DNA of 64,000 nucleotides. Origin: Longirhabdus pacifica (lineage in GTDB: Bacteria > Bacillota > Bacilli > Paenibacillales > DSM-105158). The DNA is taken from NCBI RefSeq assembly GCF_004115085.1, contig NZ_QXJP01000001.1:1-64000 (forward strand). Direction: 5' to 3'. Numbering within the stretch: position 1 is the stretch's first letter; every line of letters begins with the position of its first letter. A program made the position numbers and the translations under genes. The notes under the pieces were generated by a model. That model had not been told where the DNA came from and made no database searches. It worked only from the letters and a program-made list of their open reading frames with translations. Shown here piece by piece: positions 7,182 through 17,476 of this stretch.

Positions 7182-10148
7182 ATGGACAAGGATATGAAAA
7201 AACTTTTAAATCAAAGTGAACAAACGTCCCTCTATGTGAAAAAGACGTTCAAGACATTAGACGACTTTCAATATAGGATTCAAAAAATAGATAAGCTTAT
7301 GCTCAGTCAATTGAAGCAGAGTACGAATCATTTAGCTACACTCGTAAAGCAATCTAAACTATGTATGAAAAAAATAGAAAAAGCACTAGCAGGGAGCAAA
7401 GCTTCCAATAGTGCAAGTTCAGCGGCAGCTGCTCCAGCCGTCGCAGCTAAAGACGATATCACTGCACCGCTTAAAGCGCTTCTATCCAGCATGCCAGCAG
7501 TTTTCACATCTTTAAAAGAGATGTGGAAGCAAAAAATCATCGATCCGCTGACAGCAGAGATGAAAAGCTTAGGCACAGCGATAAGAAAAAGTGGACCAGA
7601 TATGAAAAAAGCAATGAAAAATGTTGGAGCAGTGCTTCGGCGCATGACTGGATCTTTTCATAGCTTCATCCATAAGATCAAGTCCATATACTCTAATAAA
7701 AAGTCAAACCAACCTTGGCTCTTATCCCCATCGCAAAAAGGACTGCAACTTGTAGCAGGAACAAAGCCCTTGCAATTGCAAGCTGCCAAACAACCGTTGG
7801 TACTGACTGGGAGTAAGCCGCTACAATTACAGTCTGCAGCCCCCTTACTGTTACCAGCTTCGAAGCAACCGCAGCTGCTGCCAGCAGCAAAACAATCTAG
7901 CAATGCAGCAACAAATCCATTATTATTGCCCGCTGGACCAACAGCAAATAAGCAGCTTTTATTGCCACCAGGCCCAGCAGTAAAAGCGCCATTATTATTA
8001 CCAGCGGCGAAACAACCCTTACTGTTGCCAGCTGCAAAGCAACCGTTACAATTGCCGCCTGCACCAACAACAAATTCACTGTTGCTGCCACCAGGTCCAG
8101 CAGTGAAAGAGCAACGATTATTACCAGAAGCGAAGCAGCCGCTATTACTGCCACCAGCGCAAACAAATGATGCTGCTAAAAGGATGAGTCGTTTACGTAA
8201 GGTCATGCATAAGTTTGGACAGCATAGCGGTAAAGTATTTAACAAGTTGAGCACCATTGGTAAGCATGTATTTAGCAAAGTAGCGGGAAAAGGAACACAA
8301 GCATTTGGAATGATGAAGTCTTCCGCTTTATCTGCATTCAATGGCATCAAAATGGGAGCCGCAGCAGCGGGTGCCGCTATTTCGGTCATTATCGGAGTGC
8401 TGAAGAAGGCAGCAGATCTCGCCTATGGTATCGGCAAACAAGGTATCCAAGCCGCGATGAAAACAGAAACGGAAACTATCCCGATACAAGCGGCAATATA
8501 CGCCAAGTTTGCTGGTGGAAAACAAGCGGAGCAGAAAGCAAAACAATTCACAGATAAGCTGATGGCTTACTTTAAAGAACGGGCGGCCAGTTCCAGACTC
8601 AGCAGTGATGACCTACTCTCATCCTATAAAGTGTTAGCACCGACGTTGCAGTATGATGATAAGCAAACGAAAGCGGGACTAGAACTGGCGAACAGACTAT
8701 CTGCAAGAACAGGCCAAAACTTAAGTAATGCCAGTAAGGAAGTAAAGGCTGTGCTAAGTGGCAATGCAGATGGTTTCGCTAAAAAGTACAATCTAACGAA
8801 AGTATTGAAAGATTTTAAGCAACTAACAACCGTAGAAGCAAGAATCAAGAAGTTAGATGAAGCCATGAACACGATGGGAGCTTCTAACTACGCCGTTCAA
8901 TTAGCAGAAGGGAGTGCAACAGAACAATGGGAGCAGTTAAAGACGGGCTTTAAGCAAGGCATCAAAGATATGGGCATGATGGCGCTGAAATCTATGAAAC
9001 CCCTGCTAAAACTATTTAACACGATGTTCAAGTCCAAACAGATGCAGTCTTTCTTTACTGCTGGAGGTAAAATGTTAGCTGATTTTATGAAGATGGTAAC
9101 GAAAGTCGTGTCATGGATATGGAGCAAATGGCCCCAAATCAGCAAAGTGTTTTCTACTGTATTTGAGTCTATACGGCCGATATTTTCGGTTTTAGGGAAC
9201 CTGTTGTTAACCAGTTTTAAAAACGTACTTCCTTTACTGTCGGGTGTAGTTTCAGCTATTTTTTCTATTTTCATTGCGGTTAGACCACATTGGGAAAAAT
9301 TTAAGAATCAACTATTTGATGGTTTGGAACAATTAAGACCCCATTTTATGCTTCTCGGTCATGTCATTCGCACGATTGGAAGTATTGTAGGTGCGGTTTT
9401 ACCCATCGTAATGGATATTTTCGGTACGGTATTTGGCTTCGCTGCACGGATCATTGGTAGGTTAGCGCAAACGATTAATAGATTAGTGACTAAAGTCGTT
9501 ATGCCGCTCGTTCCTGTCATTGGAAAAGTGTTATCTGCGGTCTGGAAAGTCATCAGCCCTATTCTCAAAGGCGCGCTTACCGCTTTTACGTGGCTATTTG
9601 ACAAAATATTATGGGTTGTTGATGGGATTATTGACTTCCTTGGATTAGTAGCTTCAGCTGGAGGCAATATTATCAGCAAAGTCATTGATTATTTTACTGG
9701 TGAAAGTGACAGCGATAACAGCAAGTCCAACGGACAAGAACAAATAAAAAGGCATAAAGATTACATCGATAAAGTAAAACAAAATACAGAAGAACGTCTA
9801 CTAGCTAACGATACGGGATTACTAGATTCCAAAAAGTTTAAAGATATTTTTGCACAGTTGGAATTAGAAAATAGTAAGTCTCAACCAACGTACAACAGCG
9901 GCACTGGTTTTCCAAGTTGGGCTAGCTGGATGGACCCCAAGTATACGAACAGAGGGTCTGGAGAAGGCGCTACTTATGCCAACGGTAGTAACTTCCCAGC
10001 GTTTTCAGCAGGAGCAGAGAACAAAGAAGTGAACATTGAAATACCGAAATTAGCGGATTCTATCATCATACGTGAAGAGGCGGATATCGATCGCATTGCC
10101 GAAAAACTAGTGAGTAAAATGAGTGAAGCAGGCTTATCGTTTGCATAG
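7182..10148 (+). CDS. xkdO: Tail tape measure protein (XkdO-like), module 1
   Basis: 988 residues; sets tail length and fills the tube. Residues about 1-75 are helical. Residues about 180-330 are an unusual low-complexity stretch built from repeats of the type LLLPAAKQP and [10 protein letters not shown]. From about 385 there is a hydrophobic alpha-helical core ([19 protein letters not shown]), and several membrane-like segments lie between about 610 and 830. The C-terminal 35 residues ([23 protein letters not shown]) match the end of the module 2 tape measure, although the rest is very different. It starts at the base after the frameshift extension. Confidence 0.88.
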   Translation: MDKDMKKLLNQSEQTSLYVKKTFKTLDDFQYRIQKIDKLMLSQLKQSTNHLATLVKQSKLCMKKIEKALAGSKASNSASSAAAAPAVAAKDDITAPLKALLSSMPAVFTSLKEMWKQKIIDPLTAEMKSLGTAIRKSGPDMKKAMKNVGAVLRRMTGSFHSFIHKIKSIYSNKKSNQPWLLSPSQKGLQLVAGTKPLQLQAAKQPLVLTGSKPLQLQSAAPLLLPASKQPQLLPAAKQSSNAATNPLLLPAGPTANKQLLLPPGPAVKAPLLLPAAKQPLLLPAAKQPLQLPPAPTTNSLLLPPGPAVKEQRLLPEAKQPLLLPPAQTNDAAKRMSRLRKVMHKFGQHSGKVFNKLSTIGKHVFSKVAGKGTQAFGMMKSSALSAFNGIKMGAAAAGAAISVIIGVLKKAADLAYGIGKQGIQAAMKTETETIPIQAAIYAKFAGGKQAEQKAKQFTDKLMAYFKERAASSRLSSDDLLSSYKVLAPTLQYDDKQTKAGLELANRLSARTGQNLSNASKEVKAVLSGNADGFAKKYNLTKVLKDFKQLTTVEARIKKLDEAMNTMGASNYAVQLAEGSATEQWEQLKTGFKQGIKDMGMMALKSMKPLLKLFNTMFKSKQMQSFFTAGGKMLADFMKMVTKVVSWIWSKWPQISKVFSTVFESIRPIFSVLGNLLLTSFKNVLPLLSGVVSAIFSIFIAVRPHWEKFKNQLFDGLEQLRPHFMLLGHVIRTIGSIVGAVLPIVMDIFGTVFGFAARIIGRLAQTINRLVTKVVMPLVPVIGKVLSAVWKVISPILKGALTAFTWLFDKILWVVDGIIDFLGLVASAGGNIISKVIDYFTGESDSDNSKSNGQEQIKRHKDYIDKVKQNTEERLLANDTGLLDSKKFKDIFAQLELENSKSQPTYNSGTGFPSWASWMDPKYTNRGSGEGATYANGSNFPAFSAGAENKEVNIEIPKLADSIIIREEADIDRIAEKLVSKMSEAGLSFA

Positions 10149-10159
10149 GGGGTGATGTT

Positions 10160-10810
10160 GTGCAAGTTTGGTTAACGTTTAATAAAGAAGAAGAAAAATT
10201 GCAATTACCGGTTAACCCAAGTTCGATTAGCGTTTCCTCTGGTCATATGTATAACGACATCGACGTTTCGCAACGAGGTGAATATACGGTAATAGGTAAT
10301 AAGCAATTGAAACAATATGAATTCTCCTCTTTTTTTCCACGAGACTATAACGAAGTATTTTGTGAATATAAAGAAGACTTTCCTGATCCATGGGATACAG
10401 TGCAAAAAATAGAGCGATGGCAGCAAGCTGGTGATCCAATACGATTTATTATCACCGAGAAAAAAGACCAGACAGATAAAGTGAATACCGCAGCAACGAT
10501 TCGTTCGTTTTCCTATGAGGAAAAGCCTGGTAGTCCTGGCGATGTATATTACAGTATGACATTAAAGCAGTATGAATATTTGGAGTTTGAGAAAGCAGAT
10601 AAAGAACAAGACACCTTACAGACAAAGCGCCCCAACGAACAAAGTAAAACCAACACCTATGTCGTGAAAAGTGGTGATTCTCTATGGAAAATTGCACAAA
10701 AGACACTTGGAGATGGCAATGCGTGGCGACGTATTTACAATCAAAATAAAGCGGTTATTGGCCCCGATCCTAACTTAATTTTTGCGGGACAAAAGTTGGT
10801 GATTCCATGA
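10160..10810 (+). CDS. xkdP: LysM-containing tail/baseplate protein (XkdP-like), module 1
   Basis: 216 residues, GTG start behind GGGGGTGAT. The N-terminal 150 residues show the XkdP/gp53-like pattern ([62 protein letters not shown]). Residues about 167-216 form a LysM domain ([20 protein letters not shown]...QKLVIP). In contractile tails this protein sits at the top of the baseplate under the tape measure and holds tube and baseplate together. The stop overlaps the start of the hub gene. Confidence 0.9.
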   Translation: MQVWLTFNKEEEKLQLPVNPSSISVSSGHMYNDIDVSQRGEYTVIGNKQLKQYEFSSFFPRDYNEVFCEYKEDFPDPWDTVQKIERWQQAGDPIRFIITEKKDQTDKVNTAATIRSFSYEEKPGSPGDVYYSMTLKQYEYLEFEKADKEQDTLQTKRPNEQSKTNTYVVKSGDSLWKIAQKTLGDGNAWRRIYNQNKAVIGPDPNLIFAGQKLVIP

Positions 10811-11769
10811 TGTTACGTTGGATTTATGACAGAGACATTTACCTTGATCCCGTAGTGATGTCTACGACGTGGTCAGGGGATACAAAGCAAGCTTTTCGTG
10901 TGTTAGAGCTCAAAATATCCAATACGGAAGACGGAAAAACACCTGTTTTAAATATAGAAAAAGGGAAAGCACTACAATTTATGTACGATGATGAAGAAGT
11001 GTTTAGAGGCGTCATTTTTCAACATCATCTTGATATAGATGGCATCATGCGTATTACGGCATATGACGAAAATGTTTATTTAACTAAAAACATGGACTCA
11101 AAAAAATTTAACAATAAAACAGCTTCCGCCATCATCAAATCATTATGCAACGAATTTGCTATCCCCATCGGTGAGATTACAGATACAGGGTATGTCATTT
11201 CCAAAATCATTTTAAGAGACAAGACGCTGTGGAATATGATGAATACGGCACTCATGGAAACGGAAAAACATACAGGGAAGAAATACTACATTTACGCTGC
11301 ACAAGGACAATTAAATCTCAGAGAGCGCAAAGAAAATAAAGCGGAAGATTGGGTATTGGAAAATGGTTTTAACATTTTAAAAGCATCACACAGCGCTTCC
11401 ATAGAAGATTTACGAAATCAAGTCAAAGTGGTAAGTGGGGATCAGGATAAAAATCCCGTCTCCAAAACGGTTAAAAATGACGATGCTATTTCCGCTTATG
11501 GGCTCATGCAGCATTTGGAATCCACCGACGGGAATAAAAGCAGCTCGGATGTAGAGCAATTAGCGAAACAATTGCTACAGCAGTATGATTTGGTGAAGGA
11601 AGAAGTAGATGTAGAAGCACTCGGAGCGGTAAACGTCACAGCAGGTACAACAGTGCAAGTGAAAGAATCGATGACACAGCTGGATGGAGCTTTTACCGTC
11701 ATCACGGATAGTCATACGTTTGAAAACCAAACCCACACCATGCGATTAACATTAGATAAGTTGAGCTAG
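10807..11769 (+). CDS. xkdQ: Baseplate hub protein (XkdQ / gp27-like), module 1
   Basis: 320 residues; overlaps the LysM gene by four bases. Typical XkdQ features are the [17 protein letters not shown] region near the N-terminus, [18 protein letters not shown], and [24 protein letters not shown] in the second half. The hub links the tube to the central spike. It ends in [19 protein letters not shown], a block also present in the module 2 copy (33793-34770). An inverted repeat (AAGTTGAG / CTCAACTT, 11759-11779) covers its stop codon. Confidence 0.88.
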   Translation: MMLRWIYDRDIYLDPVVMSTTWSGDTKQAFRVLELKISNTEDGKTPVLNIEKGKALQFMYDDEEVFRGVIFQHHLDIDGIMRITAYDENVYLTKNMDSKKFNNKTASAIIKSLCNEFAIPIGEITDTGYVISKIILRDKTLWNMMNTALMETEKHTGKKYYIYAAQGQLNLRERKENKAEDWVLENGFNILKASHSASIEDLRNQVKVVSGDQDKNPVSKTVKNDDAISAYGLMQHLESTDGNKSSSDVEQLAKQLLQQYDLVKEEVDVEALGAVNVTAGTTVQVKESMTQLDGAFTVITDSHTFENQTHTMRLTLDKLS

Positions 11770-11841
11770 TCTCAACTTATAACCTATAAAAAGACAGATA
11801 AAGAAACGTCAATAAGTTGAGCTAAGGAGGAGGCGGTGAGG

Positions 11842-12327
11842 ATGAAACAGCCCTTCGAAGGAAGTTCATATAGCAAAATGATCCAAATGATGAAAACATT
11901 TGGCTATAACAAAGATATCGACATTGAACTTGCTACCGTCATCGCTGTGGAACCTTTAAAAATTAAAATTGACAATCTAGATATGGAACTAGAAAGTGAA
12001 GATCTCATCGTAGCAGAGCAGTTATTAGAACATACACGAACGATGAAAATAGATAAACAACAGTTTACGATCAAAGCAGATGTAGATAACCACGACATAG
12101 ATGCTTCTACTATGGCACCGCTAACGTGTTCGAATGCTGGTACAGTTCCAATTAAAAAAGGCGACTTAACGTTTGAATTTACAACAGTAGAACTAACGGC
12201 TTCCGAAGTCACAGGTGAAGAAGTGGAAGTTACTTTTTCATCCATGCTAGAAGTGGACGATCGTGTCATTGTGGCTTCGGTACAAAACAATCAACAATTT
12301 ATTGTATTAGATAAGGCGGTGTTCTAA
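11842..12327 (+). CDS. xkdR: Baseplate protein XkdR-like (DUF2577), module 1
   Basis: The start at 11842 is taken because AAGGAGGAGG precedes it and the module 2 homologue also begins at this residue; an upstream GTG at 11836 is in frame. The DUF2577 pattern is clear: YSKMIQMMKTFGYNKDIDIELATV, KIDNLDMELESEDLIVAEQLLEHTR, and the C-terminal LEVDDRVIVASVQNNQQFIVLDK. It is thought to be part of the central hub/spike region. The final codon adjoins the XkdS start with no gap. Confidence 0.88.
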   Translation: MKQPFEGSSYSKMIQMMKTFGYNKDIDIELATVIAVEPLKIKIDNLDMELESEDLIVAEQLLEHTRTMKIDKQQFTIKADVDNHDIDASTMAPLTCSNAGTVPIKKGDLTFEFTTVELTASEVTGEEVEVTFSSMLEVDDRVIVASVQNNQQFIVLDKAVF

Positions 12328-12741
12328 ATGGCTTTAAGTCCAATACAAGTATTAACGCAGCAAGATCAAACAGAAGATAGTGCAATCGCAAGTCCATCGA
12401 AAACGTACGCATTCGATTTCAATACGGGAGAAATCAAAGGATTCGTAGAGGATGTAGAAGCATTAAAACAATACATTCGAAAAGCACTTGTTACCCCTAG
12501 ATTACGTTATTTAATCTATAGTGATCAATATGGAAGTGAATTAGAAAGTTTAATAGGCAGTTATGATTCGCAACCATTAATTTACGCAGAAGTTCCAAGG
12601 TTGATTAAAGATGCTTTAATTTATGATGATCGTATTATCGATGTATATGACTTTCAAGTTGAAGCAAGAATAGATGATCTGTTTGCTACCTTTACGGTAG
12701 AAAGTATTTACGGAACGTTAGAGCAGGAGGTGAACATATAA
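12328..12741 (+). CDS. xkdS: Baseplate protein XkdS-like (DUF2634; gp25 class), module 1
   Basis: 137 residues of the DUF2634 family, related in position and fold to the T4 gp25 class that nucleates sheath assembly. Conserved blocks are FDFNTGEIKGFVEDVEALKQYIRKAL, RYLIYSDQYGSELESLIG and the C-terminal VESIYGTLEQEV. The stop codon shares its last base with the ATG of the baseplate J gene, so the two are translationally coupled. Confidence 0.88.
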   Translation: MALSPIQVLTQQDQTEDSAIASPSKTYAFDFNTGEIKGFVEDVEALKQYIRKALVTPRLRYLIYSDQYGSELESLIGSYDSQPLIYAEVPRLIKDALIYDDRIIDVYDFQVEARIDDLFATFTVESIYGTLEQEVNI

Positions 12742-13838
12742 TGGCATACGAAAATGTAACGAAAGATGTGTTATTACAACGTATGTTGGATCAGTCACCA
12801 GATGATTTGGACAAGCGTGAAGGTTCCATCACGTATGACCTTTTGTCTCCAGCAGCAATCGAACTAGCAGAATCATATATTCAACTGGATAGAATACTCA
12901 CGTTAGGATTTGCAGATACGACGTACGGACCCTATCTTGATCTTCGTTGTAGTGAAATGGGAGTAACGAGAAAACTAGAAACGAAAGCGACTGGACAGGT
13001 TACGTTTAGCGGGCCAGAAGGAACCGTTATTCCTGCTGGTACACAAGTATCTACTGCTACGTTAGTGGATCGTGATTCGATTGTGTTTACGACAGTGGCA
13101 GAAGTGAAAATACCTAGCAGCATGCAAGTGATGGCTGCAATCGAGGCGGTCGTTGGGGGTGCAGGTGGAAATGTAGATATAGGGGAGATTACAATTGTCA
13201 TCGGGAACTTAAGCAGTGTGTTGAACGTGATGAACGATACAAAACTAGCAGGTGGAACAGATAAAGAGGAGGATGAACAGCTTTTGAGCCGCTACTTGCA
13301 ACGTGTGCGCGAAGCGGGTACGAGTGGAAATGTTGGCCACTATTTGCAGTGGGCAAAAGAAGTTCCAGGTATATCTAGAGCCATCGTACAACCTTTATTT
13401 GATGGACCTGGCAGTGTCAAAGTCATTGTGTTAAGTAACGAGCAGAAAGCTCCTCCTAGCCCCACCCTTGCAAATGTGGAAAATTATATACAACAGCAGC
13501 GACCGATTGGAGCGGCGGTAACCGTAGAAGGGGCAACAGAAATTCCAATGGACATCACTGTGGAGTTGGAGTTTATAGCAGACAACCAACAAGCACCAGA
13601 CTTAACGTCCATCAAACAAGAACTGACAGAAAAATTCACGGCATATTTTGCTGAACTTGCTTTTAATGATCCTATCATTCGTCGTTCACAGATCGGAAAT
13701 ATGATTTTAGATATCGCTGTAGTAAAGGACTACCATAATCTACTTATGAATAGCAATGTCAGTGGCAACATCGCAGTGGATAGTGCTAATGGAGAGGTGG
13801 CCGTATTAAATAGTGTTACCGTAACGGAAAAAGTGTAA
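12741..13838 (+). CDS. xkdT: Baseplate J-like wedge protein (XkdT-like), module 1
   Basis: 365 residues of the baseplate J / gp47 family, forming the ring of wedges around the hub. It has the usual opening (REGSITYDLLSPAAIELAESYIQLD), a middle with GGTDKEEDEQLLSRYLQRVREAGTSGN, and a C-terminal half with IRRSQIGNMILDI. Length is normal for PBSX-type relatives, whereas the module 2 copy is 87 residues longer. Ribosome site GCAGGAGGTG lies inside the end of xkdS. Confidence 0.9.
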   Translation: MAYENVTKDVLLQRMLDQSPDDLDKREGSITYDLLSPAAIELAESYIQLDRILTLGFADTTYGPYLDLRCSEMGVTRKLETKATGQVTFSGPEGTVIPAGTQVSTATLVDRDSIVFTTVAEVKIPSSMQVMAAIEAVVGGAGGNVDIGEITIVIGNLSSVLNVMNDTKLAGGTDKEEDEQLLSRYLQRVREAGTSGNVGHYLQWAKEVPGISRAIVQPLFDGPGSVKVIVLSNEQKAPPSPTLANVENYIQQQRPIGAAVTVEGATEIPMDITVELEFIADNQQAPDLTSIKQELTEKFTAYFAELAFNDPIIRRSQIGNMILDIAVVKDYHNLLMNSNVSGNIAVDSANGEVAVLNSVTVTEKV

Positions 13839-13875
13839 TCTAGCTTTCATAAGGAAAGGAGGCGTTACAACTACA

Positions 13876-14448
13876 ATGTTGAATACACAACATCCTTACT
13901 ATTTTACGATGTTAAATGCTATCCCACGTTATTATCATGATGCCAGCATTGCAGATAATATCATGTATGTGGAAGCAGAGGAATTTTTCAAACTAAATGA
14001 TGAGCGGAAAGAAGTACTGGATCAATTTTTCGTAGATACGGCAACGTGGGGATTAAATAATTGGGAACGAGTCTGCGGTCTAGAAATAAATACTAACTTA
14101 TCTATCGAGGAAAGACGTTCCGTCATTAAGTCTAAACTAAGAGGATTTGGAACGGTGAACATTCAGTTAATTAAAAAAGTGGTAGAACCTTATGCCGGGG
14201 AGATTGAAGTGGAAGATGCAGCAGATCGATATACGATCGTCATTACATTTGTCGGCGAGCGCGGAACGCCAGTACAACTGGAAAATATGAAAGCTTCGCT
14301 ATTAGATATTATTCCCGCTCATCTAGCGATGGAATTCGTCTTTACGTATTTGACATGGGATGAATTAGATAACTATTTGTGGACGTGGGACGAGTTAGAT
14401 CAAAAAGATATCACTTGGAAAGAGTTTGAAATCTATAGGAAGGGGTAA
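13876..14448 (+). CDS. xkdU: Baseplate wedge protein XkdU-like (DUF2313; gp48/P2 gpI class), module 1
   Basis: 190 residues. The N-terminus (YYFTMLNAIPRYYHDASIADNI) and the block DQFFVDTATWGLNNWERVCGLE, then RRSVIKSKLRGFGTVN and IIPAHLAMEFVFTYLTWDELD, are typical of the XkdU / P2 gpI-like family, which connects wedges to tail fibres. The end contains a short repeated WTWDELDQ / TWDELDN motif. It is followed five bases later by the first fibre gene, fitting its bridging role. Confidence 0.88.
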   Translation: MLNTQHPYYFTMLNAIPRYYHDASIADNIMYVEAEEFFKLNDERKEVLDQFFVDTATWGLNNWERVCGLEINTNLSIEERRSVIKSKLRGFGTVNIQLIKKVVEPYAGEIEVEDAADRYTIVITFVGERGTPVQLENMKASLLDIIPAHLAMEFVFTYLTWDELDNYLWTWDELDQKDITWKEFEIYRKG

Positions 14449-14453
14449 TAGTC

Positions 14454-15902
14454 ATGCCAGAACAAACGCCCAAATTAAGTATAAAAACGCCGCTCGGTAA
14501 CGAATATATTTTAAGGCAAAACTTTAATGAAAACTGGGATATCATCGATCAAAATGCAGCATCCCAAAGTGAGCTTGACGACCATCAAGCAGATAGTATC
14601 ATGCATATTACGGCAGCGGAAAGAGCAGATTGGAATGGAAAAGAAACACCAACAGGTGCACAAGCCAAAGCGGATCAAGCTCTACAAAGTGCAAAAGATT
14701 ATGCGGATGTACTAGTCGCTGGTATCGATTATGGGGCAGATAAGATCATCATTAACGATGCCAATGACGTATTTACATCTACCAATGTGGAAGGTGCTTT
14801 ACAAGAGCTTTTTACAAGTGTCAGTAATGGAAAACATAGTATTGCTGCCGCCATTATTGACAAAGACCCAGTGAAAGATTCCAAAGGTAGTGATGATCTA
14901 AACAAATTAGCTAATGATATTCGTGATATTGAAATACCATTCGCCGTTCATACATTAGAAGATATGGAGAAACTAACATACTACAAGCCTGAACTACTCA
15001 GCGCTGTCATCAATGTGTCTGAGACATCCGCCCAAATTACGGTGGATGTGTATGGAAATTTATATTATACCGGTTCAGTCAACAACAATGGAGCTGTTGT
15101 TATCAAGTTTTCTTCAGATCTTCAGCGTGTCATATGGTCTAAGTCGCTGACTTATAGAACCACTGCAATCACCGTTGATGAAGTGGATGATGCCGTTTAT
15201 GTTGGTGATAGTAATGGACACGTATATAAATACAATAAAACGACAGGTAACTTACTTTGGCAATGGACGTATAGTGATGTGCAGGCACGTACGGTGTTAA
15301 AGCTTTCTGCTTATAACGATTCGGTGTATGTGCTCAGAAGTAAAACATTCTTAAAAATTACGGCTGGTCAATTAGATTGGTCGGTAGATACGAATTTTAA
15401 TTATTATGATGTAAAGGTCGATCCAAGTGGTAACTATTATTACGTTACTATTGGTAAAACGTTATACAGTATCGAAGCACAGTATCCTCCAGGTGGAACG
15501 TACAAATGGAAATTTGAAGTAGCATATCGATGTACTAATATTTTTATTGATGTAAATCATGATATTTATATTTCTACTAGTCCGTTAGCGACATTAAAAT
15601 CAAGTATTTACAAGTTAAGTTATATGGATGGCATGTTATTGTGGCAATACGAGCATGAAGAAGAGGCAGAAAATATCCTTTATTTCGAAGTGGATCGTGA
15701 TGGTTTTTTATATATGGCCTATGGAGACAGTAAACAATGTAGAATCCTATCACCTAGTGGTAAATTTTTTTATGAGTTCGATAACGATTTGGCTCAAAAT
15801 GCACTAAGCGATACGTTTACGATTTATGAAGGCTATATGTTTACGTTTAACGCTAAACGATTATACAAAATGTTCGGTATGTATCGATTTCCTATTGTTT
15901 AG
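14454..15902 (+). CDS. Tail fibre with C-terminal beta-propeller (PQQ/WD40-like), module 1, first
   Basis: 482 residues. Residues 1-75 are a fibre attachment region (LRQNFNENWDIIDQN; HITAAERADWNGKE), and residues about 100-165 a collar also found in the other propeller fibres (VEGALQELFTSVSNGKHSI; KDSKGSDDLNKLANDI). From about 185 the sequence turns into repeats of about 40 residues (VYVGDSNGHVYKYNKTTGNLLWQW), the pattern of a PQQ/WD40-like beta-propeller. It ends in LYKMFGMYRF, echoed in the other two. The propeller is the likely receptor-binding tip; its target is unknown. Confidence 0.85.
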   Translation: MPEQTPKLSIKTPLGNEYILRQNFNENWDIIDQNAASQSELDDHQADSIMHITAAERADWNGKETPTGAQAKADQALQSAKDYADVLVAGIDYGADKIIINDANDVFTSTNVEGALQELFTSVSNGKHSIAAAIIDKDPVKDSKGSDDLNKLANDIRDIEIPFAVHTLEDMEKLTYYKPELLSAVINVSETSAQITVDVYGNLYYTGSVNNNGAVVIKFSSDLQRVIWSKSLTYRTTAITVDEVDDAVYVGDSNGHVYKYNKTTGNLLWQWTYSDVQARTVLKLSAYNDSVYVLRSKTFLKITAGQLDWSVDTNFNYYDVKVDPSGNYYYVTIGKTLYSIEAQYPPGGTYKWKFEVAYRCTNIFIDVNHDIYISTSPLATLKSSIYKLSYMDGMLLWQYEHEEEAENILYFEVDRDGFLYMAYGDSKQCRILSPSGKFFYEFDNDLAQNALSDTFTIYEGYMFTFNAKRLYKMFGMYRFPIV

Positions 15903-15932
15903 AAGGAAAATAAAGTGTTGGAGGGGGAAAGC

Positions 15933-17354
15933 ATGCCAGAAAAAACAACAAGATTTGAAATCATTAAATCACTGGAAGAAGATAAAATATCAAGAGCATT
16001 GTTTAATGAAAATTGGAATATCATCGATAATGCGGTAACGTCAACAGCAGATTATAACACTCATGTGCAGTCTGACATACACATTACAGAAGTCGAAAGA
16101 AGTGCCTGGAATGACAAGGAAACGATAGTCGGAGCGCAAAATAAAGCTAACCGAGTCATCATAGATTCCAATGATTACACATCAAACAGTGTTTCCAATG
16201 TAATAAAGTCTGAAGCGGATGACATCGTGGTGAACCCGCAAAATAATTATGGAAAAATAGAACTAGAAGAGGCGCTGCAAGCCCATTTTCTAACTGCACA
16301 TCAAGGAAAGCAATCCATTGCAGATGCCATTAATGATGTGGACGTAGTGAATAAAAATGCAGATCCCAACGATTCTTTTTTGCAACTTAGTACTAAAATA
16401 ACACGGATTCGCAAATTCTTTTCAACGAGAAAACTTGAAGAATATTCCTATGAATACGCTCCTACAGATACTGTTTTCGTAACGTTACACCCTCATACTG
16501 GATATACACAGATGGTCGTTTTATGTCATGATAGGTATGCTTGTATCAACAACACCGGATTATATGTGATTGATGCAAATGGAAACGTACAAGGTTCTAA
16601 GACGTTGAACAAACCGATTTCGGTAACAAAAGATAGCGATGGTTATCTCTACGTTTTTGAACAAGGAACACGTATTTTATATCAGTTTGACCAGCAACTG
16701 ATACAGCAATGGGCCATTCTTTTTTCCAGTTCCGATGTTTATGCCGTCGCGCATGACAATCAGAAAGGGTATCTCTATATCGCGGGTAATGACATCATTG
16801 AAAAAATTGCACAACTAGATGGGGGTACAATATGGACGTATGCACTCGATGATGTGTTTAAAGGTCAAGTCGTTGACATGGATACGGATGGTATGGATAA
16901 TGTGTATGTTGTAGTTGTAGATAACACCAATACGCAGTTAGGTAAAGTGAAAACAGACGGCAATGATAATCCTGAATTAGAGTGGTTTCAAGATGATAGC
17001 TTTGCTAAGGGGAGCTCTATCGTGGTGGATGGTGAGAAAGGCTATTTTTATTATGGAAATGAAAATGGAGCTCTATATAAGAAGGATTTAAACAATCAAG
17101 AACAATGGGTGAGATCGTATGCAGGGGCTATTCGTTCGATTCAAGTTAGTAAAGATCAGTATGTCACTTTCGTAAATAACGTCCAAAACGTATACAAACT
17201 TAATGCAGAAGGGGAACAAATATATGTTCATGTATACAATACACCCGATCCTGGCAGTATCCTTTCTTTATATCTAGATGACGAATCGTATGTACACACA
17301 CTTCATCATAATAAAATAGTGAAAACATCCGGCATGTATCGCTTTTTAGCATAG
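15933..17354 (+). CDS. Tail fibre with C-terminal beta-propeller, module 1, second
   Basis: 473 residues from the ATG at 15933, which has a GGAGGGGGAAA site; an upstream TTG at 15915 lacks one. It has the same architecture as the preceding gene: an N-terminal NENWNIIDNAV and DIHITEVERSAWNDKE region, a diverged collar (GKQSIADAINDVDVV), then propeller-like repeats from about residue 170 (YLYIAGNDIIEKIAQLDGG) and a final KTSGMYRFL. The attachment part is more conserved than the tip. Last gene of module 1, before a terminator; no lysis gene follows. Confidence 0.83.
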   Translation: MPEKTTRFEIIKSLEEDKISRALFNENWNIIDNAVTSTADYNTHVQSDIHITEVERSAWNDKETIVGAQNKANRVIIDSNDYTSNSVSNVIKSEADDIVVNPQNNYGKIELEEALQAHFLTAHQGKQSIADAINDVDVVNKNADPNDSFLQLSTKITRIRKFFSTRKLEEYSYEYAPTDTVFVTLHPHTGYTQMVVLCHDRYACINNTGLYVIDANGNVQGSKTLNKPISVTKDSDGYLYVFEQGTRILYQFDQQLIQQWAILFSSSDVYAVAHDNQKGYLYIAGNDIIEKIAQLDGGTIWTYALDDVFKGQVVDMDTDGMDNVYVVVVDNTNTQLGKVKTDGNDNPELEWFQDDSFAKGSSIVVDGEKGYFYYGNENGALYKKDLNNQEQWVRSYAGAIRSIQVSKDQYVTFVNNVQNVYKLNAEGEQIYVHVYNTPDPGSILSLYLDDESYVHTLHHNKIVKTSGMYRFLA

Positions 17355-17413
17355 ATGTAGTATAGACATAGTACGGGCACAAGACTAAAGGGTATAAAAA
17401 ATGGATTTTAACA

Positions 17414-17466
17414 TAAAAGGGACCTTGAGTAAGTGGACTTGTACCTTCACCCAAGGTCCTATTTTG
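17414..17466. terminator. Convergent intrinsic terminator after module 1
   Basis: GGACCTTG (17420-17427) pairs with CAAGGTCC (17452-17459), with an inner partial stem (AAGTGGACTTGTACCTT). A TATTTT run follows on the plus strand and a TTTTA run on the minus strand. It separates module 1 from the convergent aldo/keto reductase. Confidence 0.75.
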
Positions 17467-17476
17467 AATGTGTGAA

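Noticed and set aside
7658-8389. Long minus-strand frame of 243 codons opposite the module 1 tape measure
   Set aside because: A Gly/Ala/Cys-rich shadow of the low-complexity repeats, without a ribosome site.
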